From the NCBI RefSeq assembly GCF_017744395.1, contig NZ_JAGIBI010000003.1, forward strand, positions 1 through 64,000: a stretch of DNA of 64,000 nt. Direction: 5' to 3'. The notes under the pieces are model-generated. The model did no database searches and had not been told where the DNA came from. It saw only the letters and a program-made list of their open reading frames with translations. Made by a program: the position numbers and the translations under genes. Source of the DNA: Herbaspirillum sp. (GTDB taxonomy: Bacteria > Pseudomonadota > Gammaproteobacteria > Burkholderiales > Burkholderiaceae_D). Below, piece by piece: positions 7,658 to 16,413 of the stretch (positions are counted from its first letter, which is position 1; each line of letters begins with the position of its first letter).

Positions 7658-9820
7658 TTACATGTGGTAGCGCAGGGTCAGCGCAAAGTTGCGCGGTGCG
7701 CCTGGCAGGCTCAGGTTCGGGCTGGAGCCGTGGCCGGAGATGATGTAGCCGGTATTGAAGATGTTGTTGACGTTGAATTGCACTTCGTACTTGGCGGTAC
7801 GGTAGGCAGCCATTGCATCGGCCGTGACGTAGCCCGGCAGGATGACGGTATTGCCCGGGTTGGCCGCACGCGCGCCGACTGCGTTGGCGCCGCTGCCGAC
7901 GGTGAAGCCGCTGCCCAGATCCTTGGTAAGCCAGAAGTTAAGGCTGTGCATTGGCGTCAGGGTGGCGCGCTTGCCTTGCACGGTCACGACTTGCTGCGAG
8001 TTGGTGCCTGGGAAGTTGACGCTGCCGTCGGTGGCGATGGAATCAGTGATTTTTGCATTCAGGTAAGCATAACCGGCCATTACCTTCCAGCCTTGCTTGA
8101 GGTCGGCGTTGAAGGTCAGCTCGATGCCATCGGTGCGTTGCTTGCCGACCGGGACGACGCGGTTGGTTGTCGGGTCGGTGGTTTTTATGTTGTCGCGCTC
8201 CAGGCGGAACACCGATACCGTAGCGCTGGCGCGGTTATCCCAGAAGTCGTACTTGGCGCCGACTTCTGTATTGCGCGTGTTCTCCGGCGCCAGGTCGGCA
8301 TTGTTGGCGGCCAGAGCGAAGTTTTCGCCTGATGGCTGGAAGGATTTGCTCCACGACAGATAGTAAGACTGTGTCTCGGTCGGTTGCCACACCAGACCCG
8401 CTCTCGGGCTGTAGGCTGCATCGGTACGAGAGAGTTGTGTCAGGGTTGTCACGCCGCCGGCGATGCCGTAAACATCGGACTTTTGCTTGAAGCTGTCGTA
8501 GCGCATGCCGACCAGCGCCTTCCACTGATCGTTGAAGGCAATCGTGTCTTGCAGGTAAGTGCCGAAGGTGTCGTAGGTGCCGAATGTACGGTTGTTCACC
8601 GTCACGTTAGCCGGGTTCACAACAGGCACCACCGGATTGAAGATGCTATAGGTGCCGGGCAGGTTGGCTGCTGCCGCGCTGAGGGAGTCTTTGCTTTGCT
8701 GGCCGAACTCTACGCCGTACAGGATCTCGTGCGAGGTCTGGCCCAGTTTCAGTTTTTGAGTCAATTCGGATTGGTTGAACCAGCCATTTTCATCACGATC
8801 CAGATGGCTATGGCCCAATTGCATCGTACCCGTGATTTCATTCACACGAGTGTTGCTGGCAATGTTCGTGGAGTTCCGGTTCAGGTGATAGTCGTAATAA
8901 CGCAAGGCATTACGGAACGAGAACTCTTCATTGAAGCGATGCGTGAACGTGGCCGCAGTGGAGACCACGCGCGTTTGCACGAAGTCGGCATCGCGGGCGT
9001 TGCGGGCGCCGTAATAAGTGCCGGGATCGACGCTGACTGGCCGGCCCTTGTACGACGGAATGCCGAAGTCCATCACGCGGCGGTCTTCCAGATAATCGGC
9101 CTGCAGCAGCAGCTTGGTATCCGACGAGAAGCGCAGTTCCATCGACGGCGCGATTGCGGTGCGGTCGATGAATTGCTGGGCACGGAAGCCGTCACCGCGT
9201 TCGACCGCGCCGGTCAGGCGCCACGACACTGCGCCGTCACCTGCACCGCGGCCCAGGTCCAACTCGGCGCGGCGGCCGGCGGTGCTGTTGGCGGTGAAGC
9301 TGACGTCGGAGACGTCGATGCCCGGCTTCTTGGTCACGCGGTTGATCAGGCCGCCCGAGGAGCCGCGGCCGTACAGTACGGCCGCCGGGCCCTTGATCAC
9401 TTCCACGGATTCGACGTTGGAGAGGTCGCGGAAATACAGCGCATCGTCGCGGAAGCCGTCGACGAACTGGTCGCCGATGGCGGTGAAGCCGCGGATGAAG
9501 ACCTGGTCGCGCTGGCCGTCGCCGGTCGACAGGCCCACGCCGGGCACGTTCCTGAGCACATCCTGCATGGATGTGGCGTTCTGGTCCTTGAGCACCTGCG
9601 CCGGCACCACGTTGATGGTTTGCGGGATATCGCGCAGCGGCGCTTCGCTCTTGGTGCCGCTGACCGCGATCGGGACGACGTAGCTGTCGCTGGTGCGCGA
9701 GCCGCTGACCTGCACTTCGGGCAGGCTGTCGGTGCCTTGGGCGAAACCGAGCGGGGCGACGGAGCAGGCGGAGAGGGCGGTCAGCACGGCGAGGCGGCCG
9801 GGCTTGAGGCGGTACTTCAT
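7658..9820 (-). CDS. TonB-dependent siderophore receptor
   Basis: This is a 720-residue outer-membrane receptor importing a ferric siderophore with energy from TonB. A signal peptide occupies about residues 1-27 ('AVLTALSACSVAPLGFA'). The plug domain contains 'LRDIPQTINVVPAQVL', 'QDVLRNVPGVGLSTGDG' and 'RDQVFIRGF', typical of the Fiu/FhuE/FpvA-like siderophore group, and 'SVEVIKGPAAVLYGRGSSGG'. The rest is a 22-stranded barrel ending 'NFALTLRYHM'; the last residue is Met rather than the usual Phe. A near-consensus Fur box lies 26 bases upstream of the ATG, so iron repression is expected. The exact siderophore (catecholate is a fair guess) cannot be read. Confidence 0.93.
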   Translation of the reverse strand: MKYRLKPGRLAVLTALSACSVAPLGFAQGTDSLPEVQVSGSRTSDSYVVPIAVSGTKSEAPLRDIPQTINVVPAQVLKDQNATSMQDVLRNVPGVGLSTGDGQRDQVFIRGFTAIGDQFVDGFRDDALYFRDLSNVESVEVIKGPAAVLYGRGSSGGLINRVTKKPGIDVSDVSFTANSTAGRRAELDLGRGAGDGAVSWRLTGAVERGDGFRAQQFIDRTAIAPSMELRFSSDTKLLLQADYLEDRRVMDFGIPSYKGRPVSVDPGTYYGARNARDADFVQTRVVSTAATFTHRFNEEFSFRNALRYYDYHLNRNSTNIASNTRVNEITGTMQLGHSHLDRDENGWFNQSELTQKLKLGQTSHEILYGVEFGQQSKDSLSAAAANLPGTYSIFNPVVPVVNPANVTVNNRTFGTYDTFGTYLQDTIAFNDQWKALVGMRYDSFKQKSDVYGIAGGVTTLTQLSRTDAAYSPRAGLVWQPTETQSYYLSWSKSFQPSGENFALAANNADLAPENTRNTEVGAKYDFWDNRASATVSVFRLERDNIKTTDPTTNRVVPVGKQRTDGIELTFNADLKQGWKVMAGYAYLNAKITDSIATDGSVNFPGTNSQQVVTVQGKRATLTPMHSLNFWLTKDLGSGFTVGSGANAVGARAANPGNTVILPGYVTADAMAAYRTAKYEVQFNVNNIFNTGYIISGHGSSPNLSLPGAPRNFALTLRYHM

Positions 9821-9845
9821 GGGGATGGCTTTCTTTGTTTTAATT

Positions 9846-9864
9846 AATGGGAATTATTTTTATT
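9846..9864. promoter_or_regulatory. Fur box upstream of the siderophore receptor
   Basis: AATGGGAATTATTTTTATT matches the 19-bp palindromic Fur consensus AATGAGAATTATTCTCATT at 16 of 19 positions. It sits 26 bases before the receptor start, in an AT-rich patch where the minus-strand promoter should lie. Confidence 0.85.
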
Positions 9865-10015
9865 TATATTACCGATTAATTGCAAATAAATGTAGGCTTT
9901 TTGCAAGCAGATGTATGCGCGCAACAGCGGGAAAGCGGTTGCGATAGGGGCTTGATGGCGGTATGGCCGCCATGTTGGATGCGAGTGGTTTATCGCCCGG
10001 CAGGCGTGCGAGGCG

Positions 10016-10038
10016 AAAAAAAAGCGGCCAGTGGCCGC
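10016..10038 (-). terminator. Terminator of the GspG-like gene
   Basis: Read on the minus strand, GCGGCC-ACT-GGCCGC is followed by eight T residues. It lies 26 bases after the stop of the GspG-like gene. Confidence 0.8.
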
Positions 10039-10063
10039 CGCAGGATGTTGGTCTCGCCCGCCT

Positions 10064-10531
10064 TCAGTGCAGGCGGATCACGTGGGAATCGTCTTCGCCG
10101 CCTTCCGGGCCGGCTTCGCCGAAAGAGAACAGCTGGTAGCTGGCGCCGTCTTCATCCGCGCCGTACTGGTAGGAATTGCCCCAGGGGTCGCGCGGCAGGC
10201 GTTCGACGTAGCCGCCGATCTGCCAGTTGGCCGGCACCGGCGCGTGCACCGGCTTGATCACCAGCGCCAGCAGGCCTTGCCGGGTGCTGGGATAGCGGCC
10301 GTTGTCCTTGCGGTATTGTTCCAGGCCGGCGCTGATGGCGCGCAGGTCCGACTCGGCCGTCTGCGCTTGCGGGCCGTGGTCGTGGCTGATGCGGCTGACC
10401 AGTTGCGGCAGGCCCAGGGCGGCGATCACCGCCAATGCCGCCAGCACGATGATCCAGCGCAGGCGCGCGAGGCCGCGTTGCAGGAACAGGAAGGCGGGAT
10501 GCCGTTGGGATGGAAAGGAGGAACGGCGCAT
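10064..10531 (-). CDS. GspG-like pseudopilin-related protein with degenerate prepilin signal
   Basis: The 155-residue protein carries the C-terminal domain of type II secretion major pseudopilins: 'LEQYRKDNGRYPSTRQGL', 'ALVIKPVHAPVPANW', 'GYVERLPRDPWGNSYQYG' and a calcium-site-like end 'GPEGGEDD'. The N-terminus keeps a Gly and a 20-residue hydrophobic helix, but the canonical GFTLIE processing motif reads 'RGLARLR', so the prepilin peptidase consensus and Glu5 are both missing. No other gsp gene is nearby. The start at 10531 gives the right length; the frame is open further upstream (an ATG at 10604). It may be a membrane-anchored relative rather than a working pilin. Confidence 0.7.
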   Translation of the reverse strand: MRRSSFPSQRHPAFLFLQRGLARLRWIIVLAALAVIAALGLPQLVSRISHDHGPQAQTAESDLRAISAGLEQYRKDNGRYPSTRQGLLALVIKPVHAPVPANWQIGGYVERLPRDPWGNSYQYGADEDGASYQLFSFGEAGPEGGEDDSHVIRLH

Positions 10532-10632
10532 GGATGCTGCTGGCTTCAAGTCAGGTGGCGAGGTTGGGAAAGGTGCAAGTATAGAGCGTGCGATGAAATA
10601 GTCCATCGCGCCCGGTACGGCCTGGGCCGCGC

Positions 10633-10965
10633 TCAGGCCTGCAGGGCGACCTGCACGCCGCTCTGGCCGCTGACGATTTCCGACAAGGCCGCGTACATTT
10701 CGGAACCGTCGCGGGTGTTGAGCCAGCGCTGGCCGTCGTACTTGTAGTGGAAGCCGCCGGAGCGGGCGGCGATCCACAGTTCTTGCATCGGCGCCTGGCT
10801 GTTGACGATGATCTTGGAGCCGTTGGCTATGCATTCGATTTCCAGGACGTTGCCGCTGCGGCTGCACTCGACGTCCAGGTCGCCATCGTCGCAAGCCTTT
10901 TCCAGCGCGCTTTCGATGGCATTGAGGGTGGCGTCGGCCAAGTCCAGGAATTCCGTTTCTGTCAT
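10633..10965 (-). CDS. cyaY: Iron-sulfur cluster assembly protein CyaY (bacterial frataxin)
   Basis: Frataxin binds iron and modulates the IscS/IscU desulfurase complex in the cytoplasm. The 110-residue length is standard. The acidic first helix ('ALEKACDDGDLDVE'), the strand 'VLEIECIANGSKIIVNSQAP', 'QELWIAARSGGFHYKY' and 'RWLNTRDGSEM' match the family. The ATG at 10965 was chosen because it matches the CyaY start 'MTETEFLDLAD'; the frame continues upstream only into lptM. It is divergent from lptM with a 49-bp gap, an arrangement close to the enterobacterial cyaY-yifL neighbourhood. Confidence 0.95.
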   Translation of the reverse strand: MTETEFLDLADATLNAIESALEKACDDGDLDVECSRSGNVLEIECIANGSKIIVNSQAPMQELWIAARSGGFHYKYDGQRWLNTRDGSEMYAALSEIVSGQSGVQVALQA

Positions 10966-11014
10966 GCTAAACTCCAAAGCATTCTGAAGATTTACCGTAA
11001 TCCTCCATTTTATC

Positions 11015-11230
11015 GTGAAGTCATCCAATTCTCTCGCCCGCCGTGCGGCGGTGCTGGCAGCGTCTTCCTTGCTCCTGGCGTTGGCCGGCTGCGGCCAGAA
11101 GGGGCCGCTGTACATGCCCAAGGTCCCGCCCGATCCGCTGGCCCGGACTTCGCCCAAACCGGATGCCGCCAAACCTGGTGCGGCGCAGGATGGCGGCGCC
11201 GCATCCAAACCGGCGGCCGGCAACGAGTAA
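11015..11230 (+). CDS. lptM: LPS translocon maturation lipoprotein LptM (YifL family)
   Basis: This 71-residue lipoprotein has a GTG start at 11015. A signal peptide of about 25 residues ends in the lipobox 'LAGC', followed by 'GQKGPLYMP', the conserved motif of the YifL/LptM family, and then a disordered Pro/Ala/Lys tail. In E. coli LptM helps the LptD-LptE outer-membrane translocon mature. It lies 69 bases before lysA and is probably co-transcribed with it, as in many betaproteobacteria. Confidence 0.85.
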   Translation: MKSSNSLARRAAVLAASSLLLALAGCGQKGPLYMPKVPPDPLARTSPKPDAAKPGAAQDGGAASKPAAGNE

Positions 11231-11299
11231 GCACTTCACCCCGGCGCCGGCCCGACCCGGGCGCCGGACCGAACCAACGATTCCGTTAACACGACTTCC

Positions 11300-12583
11300 A
11301 TGTCCCATTTTTCCTATCGCAACGGCGTGCTGCACGCCGAACAAGTGTCGCTGCAGGCCTTGGCCGCCCAATTCGGTTCGCCCCTCTACGTCTATTCCAA
11401 GGCGGCGCTGGTGGAGAACTTCTCGGCTTATGCCGACGCCTGCCGCAAGGCCGGCCGTTTCGACGACGGCGCCCTGGTGTGCTATTCGGTCAAGTCCAAC
11501 TCCAACCTGGCGGTGCTGAACCTGCTCGGCAAGCTGGGGTCGGGCTTCGACATCGTCTCCGGCGGCGAACTGCTGCGCGTGGTGGCGGCCGGCGGCGATG
11601 CGCGCAAGGTGATTTTCTCCGGCGTGGGCAAGGGCCGCGACGAGATGAAGCTGGCGCTGGAGCATGACATCCTGTGCTTCAACGTCGAGTCCATCCCCGA
11701 GGTGGCACGCCTGAACGAAGTGGCGGGAGAACTGGGCAAGCGCGCGCGCATTTCGCTGCGCGTGAATCCCAACGTCGACGCCCGCACCCATCCCTACATT
11801 TCCACCGGCCTGAAGGAAAACAAGTTCGGCGTGGCCTACGAGGATGCGCTCAACTGCTACCGCGCCGCCGCCGCCCTGCCCAATATCGAAGTGGTCGGCA
11901 TCGACTGCCACATCGGTTCGCAACTGCTGGACGACTCGCCGCTGCTGGAAGCGCTGGACAAGATCATCGAGATGGTCGACGCGCTGGAAGCCGAGGGCAT
12001 CTCCATCCACCACCTCGACATCGGCGGCGGCATCGGCATCGTCTACGACGATGAGAAGCCGGTCGCGGTCGGCGACTACCTGGCGCGCGTGTTCGCCCGC
12101 ATCGACGCCTGGCGCGCGCAGAAGTACGGCGGCCGCCGCATCCAGGTGATGTTCGAGCCGGGCCGCTCGATCGTCGGCAACGCCGGTTTGCTGCTGACCG
12201 AGGTGCAATACCTCAAGCACGGCGAAGGCAAGAACTTCGCCGTGGTCGACGCCGCCATGAACGACCTGATGCGCCCGGCCATGTACGAGGCCTGGCATGG
12301 CGTCAAGGCGGTCAAGGAAAACGCCGGCCAGGCGCAGGTCTACGACGTGGTCGGCCCGGTGTGCGAATCGGGCGACTGGCTGGCGCGCGCGCGCGAGCTG
12401 GCCATCGGCGAGGGCGATTTGCTGGCGCTGATGTCGGCCGGCGCCTATGGCATGACGATGGCGTCCAACTACAACACCCGCGGCCGCGCGGCGGAAGTGC
12501 TGGTCGACGGCGAGCGCGCGCACCTGATCCGCAAGCGCGAGAATCCGGCCGACCTGTTTGCCCTGGAAAGCATCGTCGGCTGA
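11300..12583 (+). CDS. lysA: Diaminopimelate decarboxylase
   Basis: LysA is the PLP enzyme that decarboxylates meso-diaminopimelate to L-lysine, the last lysine step. The 427 residues include the PLP lysine motif 'VCYSVKSNSNLAVL' (about residues 54-67), 'GSGFDIVSGGELLR', the 'HIGSQL' motif, the phosphate-binding glycine motif 'DIGGGIGI', and the second-subunit active-site motif 'GPVCESGDWLA'. No clear ribosome site precedes the ATG, but the start 'MSHFSYRNGVLHAEQV' fits the family. It is followed by a strong terminator. Confidence 0.97.
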   Translation: MSHFSYRNGVLHAEQVSLQALAAQFGSPLYVYSKAALVENFSAYADACRKAGRFDDGALVCYSVKSNSNLAVLNLLGKLGSGFDIVSGGELLRVVAAGGDARKVIFSGVGKGRDEMKLALEHDILCFNVESIPEVARLNEVAGELGKRARISLRVNPNVDARTHPYISTGLKENKFGVAYEDALNCYRAAAALPNIEVVGIDCHIGSQLLDDSPLLEALDKIIEMVDALEAEGISIHHLDIGGGIGIVYDDEKPVAVGDYLARVFARIDAWRAQKYGGRRIQVMFEPGRSIVGNAGLLLTEVQYLKHGEGKNFAVVDAAMNDLMRPAMYEAWHGVKAVKENAGQAQVYDVVGPVCESGDWLARARELAIGEGDLLALMSAGAYGMTMASNYNTRGRAAEVLVDGERAHLIRKRENPADLFALESIVG

Positions 12584-12605
12584 TGTGATTCGTTGACGTT
12601 TTTGC

Positions 12606-12643
12606 AAACGGCAGCCCCGGCGACGCGGCTGCCGTTTGTTTTT
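12606..12643 (+). terminator. Terminator after lysA
   Basis: The stem AAACGGCAGCC (12606-12616) pairs with GGCTGCCGTTT (12627-12637), followed by GTTTTTG. Confidence 0.88.
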
Positions 12644-12864
12644 GTTGGCGGGGCGGCAACACGAGGGGGAGGGTGGAATGCAGAAATCCTGCCTCAACCG
12701 CATTCTTTGATTTGCCTTTCGGAAATTTAAGCGCAGAATAAATCCCCCCGCCGGAGAAATACGCCGGCGGGAAGGCAGCAGTACGACCGGACAAACAGGG
12801 AATGTCCGGTTCCGCCGGGGGGCGGAGGGAAGTGCGGAGGGGTTCCGCAACACAGGGAAAAGAC

Positions 12865-13716
12865 ATGCAGAGCCTGCATCGCAAAGGGGAAAATCGCGGC
12901 CAAGGACCGGCAGATGATGCCGGCGTCGGCGCGCGTGCGCCGGACGGCTTGGGCGCATCCTCAGCAGGAATCTCCACCGATGAACTTGAAATTCGCGCCT
13001 CCCAGATCACCGCCGCCGCTGTGGCCGCCGCCGCCGTCACGTCGTCGGTGGTGGTGACCGCGGCCGAAGCGCAAGCCCAGCTTCAAGCGGCGCCAGGGAT
13101 TGTCGTAGCGCCTCCCGTTGCGCAAGCGCCGAGGCCGCAAGGCGCCTGGCTGGTGTCGCTGCTGACATTGGCCGCGATCGGCCTGGCGTTGTGGTGGAGC
13201 GCCCAGTGGCCGTGGCCGGAGCGCGCCTTGCGGCCGATGGCGCCGCATTTGCCTGCGCTGACGAAACATAAGCCCGTATCGCCCGCCGCCGCCAAACGGG
13301 CCGAACGGGCCGCCGTGGCGCCGGAAGCCGCAACGGCAATCGTCCCGGCGCGGGACGAGATTGCCCTGTTGCAGCAGGCGGCGGAAGAGAAAGCCCAAAT
13401 GCTGGCGCAGAAAAAGGCTGCCGCCGAGGCGCGCCACCGGCGCGAAGATGCCGCCCTGGCGCGGCGCGAACAGCTGCGCCGCGAAGCCGAAGCCCAATTG
13501 GCCGCCGCCCGCACCAGGGCTGAGAGCGCCTTGCTGGCCGCACCCGGACAACCGGCGGCGGAGGCGGCTCCGGTGGCGCCCGGGTTGGCCGAACAGGTCC
13601 AGCAATGCCGTACTCTGGCCCTGTTTGCGCGCGAGAGCTGCCTGTGGAAGTTATGCAACGGCAAATGGGGCCAAGACGGCTGCCCTTCCTACCGGCGCGA
13701 CAACGAAGGCGCCTGA
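12865..13716 (+). CDS. Hypothetical single-pass membrane protein with coiled coil and C-terminal Cys motif
   Basis: This is a 283-residue protein from the ATG at 12865, which has AGGGAAAAG in front; the frame is open to 12802. An Ala/Val-rich cytoplasmic part is followed by one membrane helix ('WLVSLLTLAAIGLALWW'). A long charged Ala/Glu/Arg coiled coil follows ('EEKAQMLAQKKAAAEARHR'). The last 40 residues carry four cysteines ('CRTLALFARESCLWKLCNGK' then 'DGCPSY'). I recall similar Cys-rich tails in Burkholderiales proteins of unknown function. I cannot assign a role. Confidence 0.7.
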   Translation: MQSLHRKGENRGQGPADDAGVGARAPDGLGASSAGISTDELEIRASQITAAAVAAAAVTSSVVVTAAEAQAQLQAAPGIVVAPPVAQAPRPQGAWLVSLLTLAAIGLALWWSAQWPWPERALRPMAPHLPALTKHKPVSPAAAKRAERAAVAPEAATAIVPARDEIALLQQAAEEKAQMLAQKKAAAEARHRREDAALARREQLRREAEAQLAAARTRAESALLAAPGQPAAEAAPVAPGLAEQVQQCRTLALFARESCLWKLCNGKWGQDGCPSYRRDNEGA

Positions 13717-13898
13717 CCTTCCTCCTGCCGCAAGCCTGCGCCAGGCGCGGCTTTCCCCCTTCGACACATCATGCTTGCCCCGGCGTTCGCATGGGGCGTT
13801 TCTTGCTTGCGGACAAGCCGTCCGGCAGGTGCTTGAACCCGTTGCCAAACTGCGCGTAAATGTATGCCTGCAGCCGCTTTGGGCGCTGGACTTGCCGC

Positions 13899-13904
13899 TA
13901 TAAT
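13899..13904 (+). promoter_or_regulatory. Candidate -10 element of the symporter gene
   Basis: A perfect TATAAT at 13899-13904 sits 49 bases before the symporter ATG. No good -35 hexamer is visible at 16-18 bp. Confidence 0.4.
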
Positions 13905-13952
13905 GCGCGTTTTTCTTTCACTTCCCCGGCTCCATTCGCAAGGATCAAGGCA

Positions 13953-15410
13953 ATGAATGCACTCCTCTGGTTCGTCGTCCTCTATTGGGTCATCTCGGTG
14001 GGCATCGGCCTGTATGCCACCAAGTTCGTCAAGAGTTCGAAGGACTACGCCGTGGCCGGCCGTTCGCTGCCGATGTCGGTGGTGACGGCGACCGTGTTCG
14101 CCACCTGGTTCGGTTCCGAGGCGGTGCTCGGGGTGTCGTCGACCTTCCTGCAGGAAGGCCTGGGCGGCATCGTGGCCGACCCCTTCGGCTCCTCGCTGTG
14201 CCTGATCCTGGTCGGCGTGTTCTTCGCCAGGCCGCTGTACCGGATGAACCTGCTGACCATCGGCGACTATTACAAGAAGCGCTACGGCCGCGCCGCCGAA
14301 ATGCTGGTCACCATCTGCATCGTGATTTCCTACCTGGGCTGGGTGGCGGCGCAGATCAAGGCGCTGGGCCTGGTGTTCAACGTGGTTTCGGGCGGCTACA
14401 TCCCGATGCACTGGGGCATGGTCATCGGCGCCGGCAGCGTGCTGATCTATACCCTGATGGGCGGCATGTGGGCGGTGGCGATCACCGACTTCCTGCAGAT
14501 GATCATCGTGGTGGTCGGCATGCTGTATATCGGCTGGGAAGTGTCGGGCATGGTCGGCGGCCCCGGCGCGGTGATCCAGCATGCGGCCGAGGCCGGCAAG
14601 TTCAATTTCTGGCCGGCGCCCACCACCAAGGAGGTGCTGTGGTTCTTCGCCGCCTGGATCACCATGATGCTCGGCTCCATCCCGCAGCAGGACGTGTTCC
14701 AGCGTGTGATGTCGTCCAAGAATGAGAACGTGGCGCGCAACGCCTCCATCCTGGGCGGCGTGATTTACTTCTGCTTCGTGTTCATCCCCATCTTCCTGGC
14801 CTACTCGGCGACGCTGATCGATCCGGAGATGGTGTCGAAACTGCTGGCGACCGATTCGCAACTGGTGCTGCCCACGCTGATCATGGAAAAGATGCCGGTG
14901 TTCGCCCAGGTGATGTTCTTCGGCGCGCTGCTGTCGGCCATCAAGAGCTGCGCCAGCGCGACCCTGCTGGCGCCGTCGGTGACCTTCACCGAAAACGTGC
15001 TCAAGGAAATCCGCCCGTGGAAGAACGACCGCGAATTCCTGCTCTCGATGCGCGTCGTGGTGCTGGTATTCACCGTGGGCGTGACCTCGCTGGCGTTGAA
15101 CAGCCAGTCCAGCATCTACCAGATGGTGGAAAACGCCTACAAGATCACGCTGGTGGCCGCCTTCGTGCCGCTGGCCTTTGGCGTCTACTGGAAGCGCGCC
15201 ACCCGCCAGGGTGCGCTGATGGCGATGGTGCTCGGCCTGGTGTCCTGGATCACGCTGGAATACGCCGCGCCCGAAGGCCTGTGGCCGCCGCAACTGATGG
15301 GCTTGCTGTGCAGCATCGGCGGCATGGTGGTGGGTTCGCTGATGCCGCAACTGCTGGCGCCGATGCCGCCGATCCTGGCCAACGTGCCGGAGGGCGGCAG
15401 CCAGTCCTGA
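13953..15410 (+). CDS. Sodium:solute symporter family transporter
   Basis: A 485-residue inner-membrane protein with about 13 hydrophobic segments. 'DYAVAGRSLPMSVVTATVFATWFGS' near residues 32-55 and 'GDYYKKRYGR' are signatures of the SSS (PutP/PanF/SglT) family of Na+-coupled importers, as are 'ALLSAIKSCASATLL' and 'GVYWKRATRQGAL' in the second half. The start at 13953 was chosen because AAGGATCAAGG precedes it and the first helix follows at once; the frame is open to 13860. It is a single gene with its own terminator. The substrate is not evident; subfamily members carry proline, pantothenate or organic acids. Confidence 0.88.
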   Translation: MNALLWFVVLYWVISVGIGLYATKFVKSSKDYAVAGRSLPMSVVTATVFATWFGSEAVLGVSSTFLQEGLGGIVADPFGSSLCLILVGVFFARPLYRMNLLTIGDYYKKRYGRAAEMLVTICIVISYLGWVAAQIKALGLVFNVVSGGYIPMHWGMVIGAGSVLIYTLMGGMWAVAITDFLQMIIVVVGMLYIGWEVSGMVGGPGAVIQHAAEAGKFNFWPAPTTKEVLWFFAAWITMMLGSIPQQDVFQRVMSSKNENVARNASILGGVIYFCFVFIPIFLAYSATLIDPEMVSKLLATDSQLVLPTLIMEKMPVFAQVMFFGALLSAIKSCASATLLAPSVTFTENVLKEIRPWKNDREFLLSMRVVVLVFTVGVTSLALNSQSSIYQMVENAYKITLVAAFVPLAFGVYWKRATRQGALMAMVLGLVSWITLEYAAPEGLWPPQLMGLLCSIGGMVVGSLMPQLLAPMPPILANVPEGGSQS

Positions 15411-15428
15411 TCCAGCCTTTGTCGATGA

Positions 15429-15466
15429 AACGGTCGCCCGGCAATGCCGCGCGGCCGTTTTTTTTC
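15429..15466 (+). terminator. Terminator after the symporter
   Basis: The stem AACGGTCGC...GCGGCCGTT (one G-T wobble) with inner CGGC/GCCG pairs is followed by a run of eight T residues. Confidence 0.85.
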
Positions 15467-15534
15467 GACTAATGTCATCGAAGTTGTTCGAGAAGAAATT
15501 GGAACTTATTTGCCTTTGATTAACCAGAAAGAGC

Positions 15535-16305
15535 ATGACTGAGCAAACTCGCCCCTACGATTTTGCTGCCGATGCGTTATTTCTGGATTTCGACGGCACC
15601 CTGGTCGATCTGGCGCCACATCCCGAAGAGATCGTGGTGCCGCCGGAACTGATCACGCTCCTGCAGCAGATACAGCAACAATCCGACGGCGCGCTGGCCA
15701 TCGTCAGCGGCCGGCCCCTGGACCAGCTCGACTTCTTCCTCGCGCCGCTGCGCCTGCCGCTGGCGGGCGTGCACGGCGCCGAGCGGCGCGCGGCCGACGG
15801 GCGCATCATCGTCCAGCCGGTGGCCGATGTGCACCACCTGCGCGAGCGGCTGCTGCCGCTGGTCGACGCGCATGACGGCCTGCAGCTGGAGATCAAGCGC
15901 GGCGCGCTGGCCTTGCACTACCGCCATGCCCCGCATCTCCGGCAGCGTTGTATCGACGCCATGCTCGATGCCCTGAAGTGCGATCCTGGTTTCACCATGC
16001 TCAACGGCAAGATGGTGGTGGAAGCCAAGCCGCACGTGAACAAGGGCGACGCGGTCGCGGCCTTCCTGCGTGAAGCGCCGTTCCGTGGGCGGCGCCCGGT
16101 GTTCATCGGCGACGACGCGACCGACGAGGCCGGCTTCGCCCTGGTGCAATCGGAAACCATGCGCGGCCTGGGCATCAAGGTGGGCGATGGCGCCAGCCAG
16201 GCGCTGGCGCGCGTGGCCGATCCCGCCGCGGTGGCCGGCTTGCTGCGCCAGGCGCTGGATGCGTCCCTTGCGTGCAGTTCCGGCGGGGAGCGGGAAGAAG
16301 CCTGA
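15535..16305 (+). CDS. otsB: Trehalose-6-phosphate phosphatase
   Basis: OtsB removes phosphate from trehalose-6-phosphate, the second step of trehalose synthesis. The 256-residue HAD-family enzyme has motif I 'FLDFDGTLVDL' (nucleophile Asp18, acid/base Asp20), 'AIVSGRPLDQLD', the cap region 'GVHGAERR', and the metal-binding motif 'FIGDDATDEAGF'. It heads the otsB-GH15-otsA cluster, with 108 bases before the glycoside hydrolase gene. Confidence 0.96.
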   Translation: MTEQTRPYDFAADALFLDFDGTLVDLAPHPEEIVVPPELITLLQQIQQQSDGALAIVSGRPLDQLDFFLAPLRLPLAGVHGAERRAADGRIIVQPVADVHHLRERLLPLVDAHDGLQLEIKRGALALHYRHAPHLRQRCIDAMLDALKCDPGFTMLNGKMVVEAKPHVNKGDAVAAFLREAPFRGRRPVFIGDDATDEAGFALVQSETMRGLGIKVGDGASQALARVADPAAVAGLLRQALDASLACSSGGEREEA

Positions 16306-16413
16306 GAACAGGTTCTAACGCACCATATACGCCGCAAGGCTCGCCGGCAGCCGTGCGGCGCATCAGCCATCTACCAGGATCTTCTGATCTGAAAAACAGA
16401 GGACGAGGGAACC

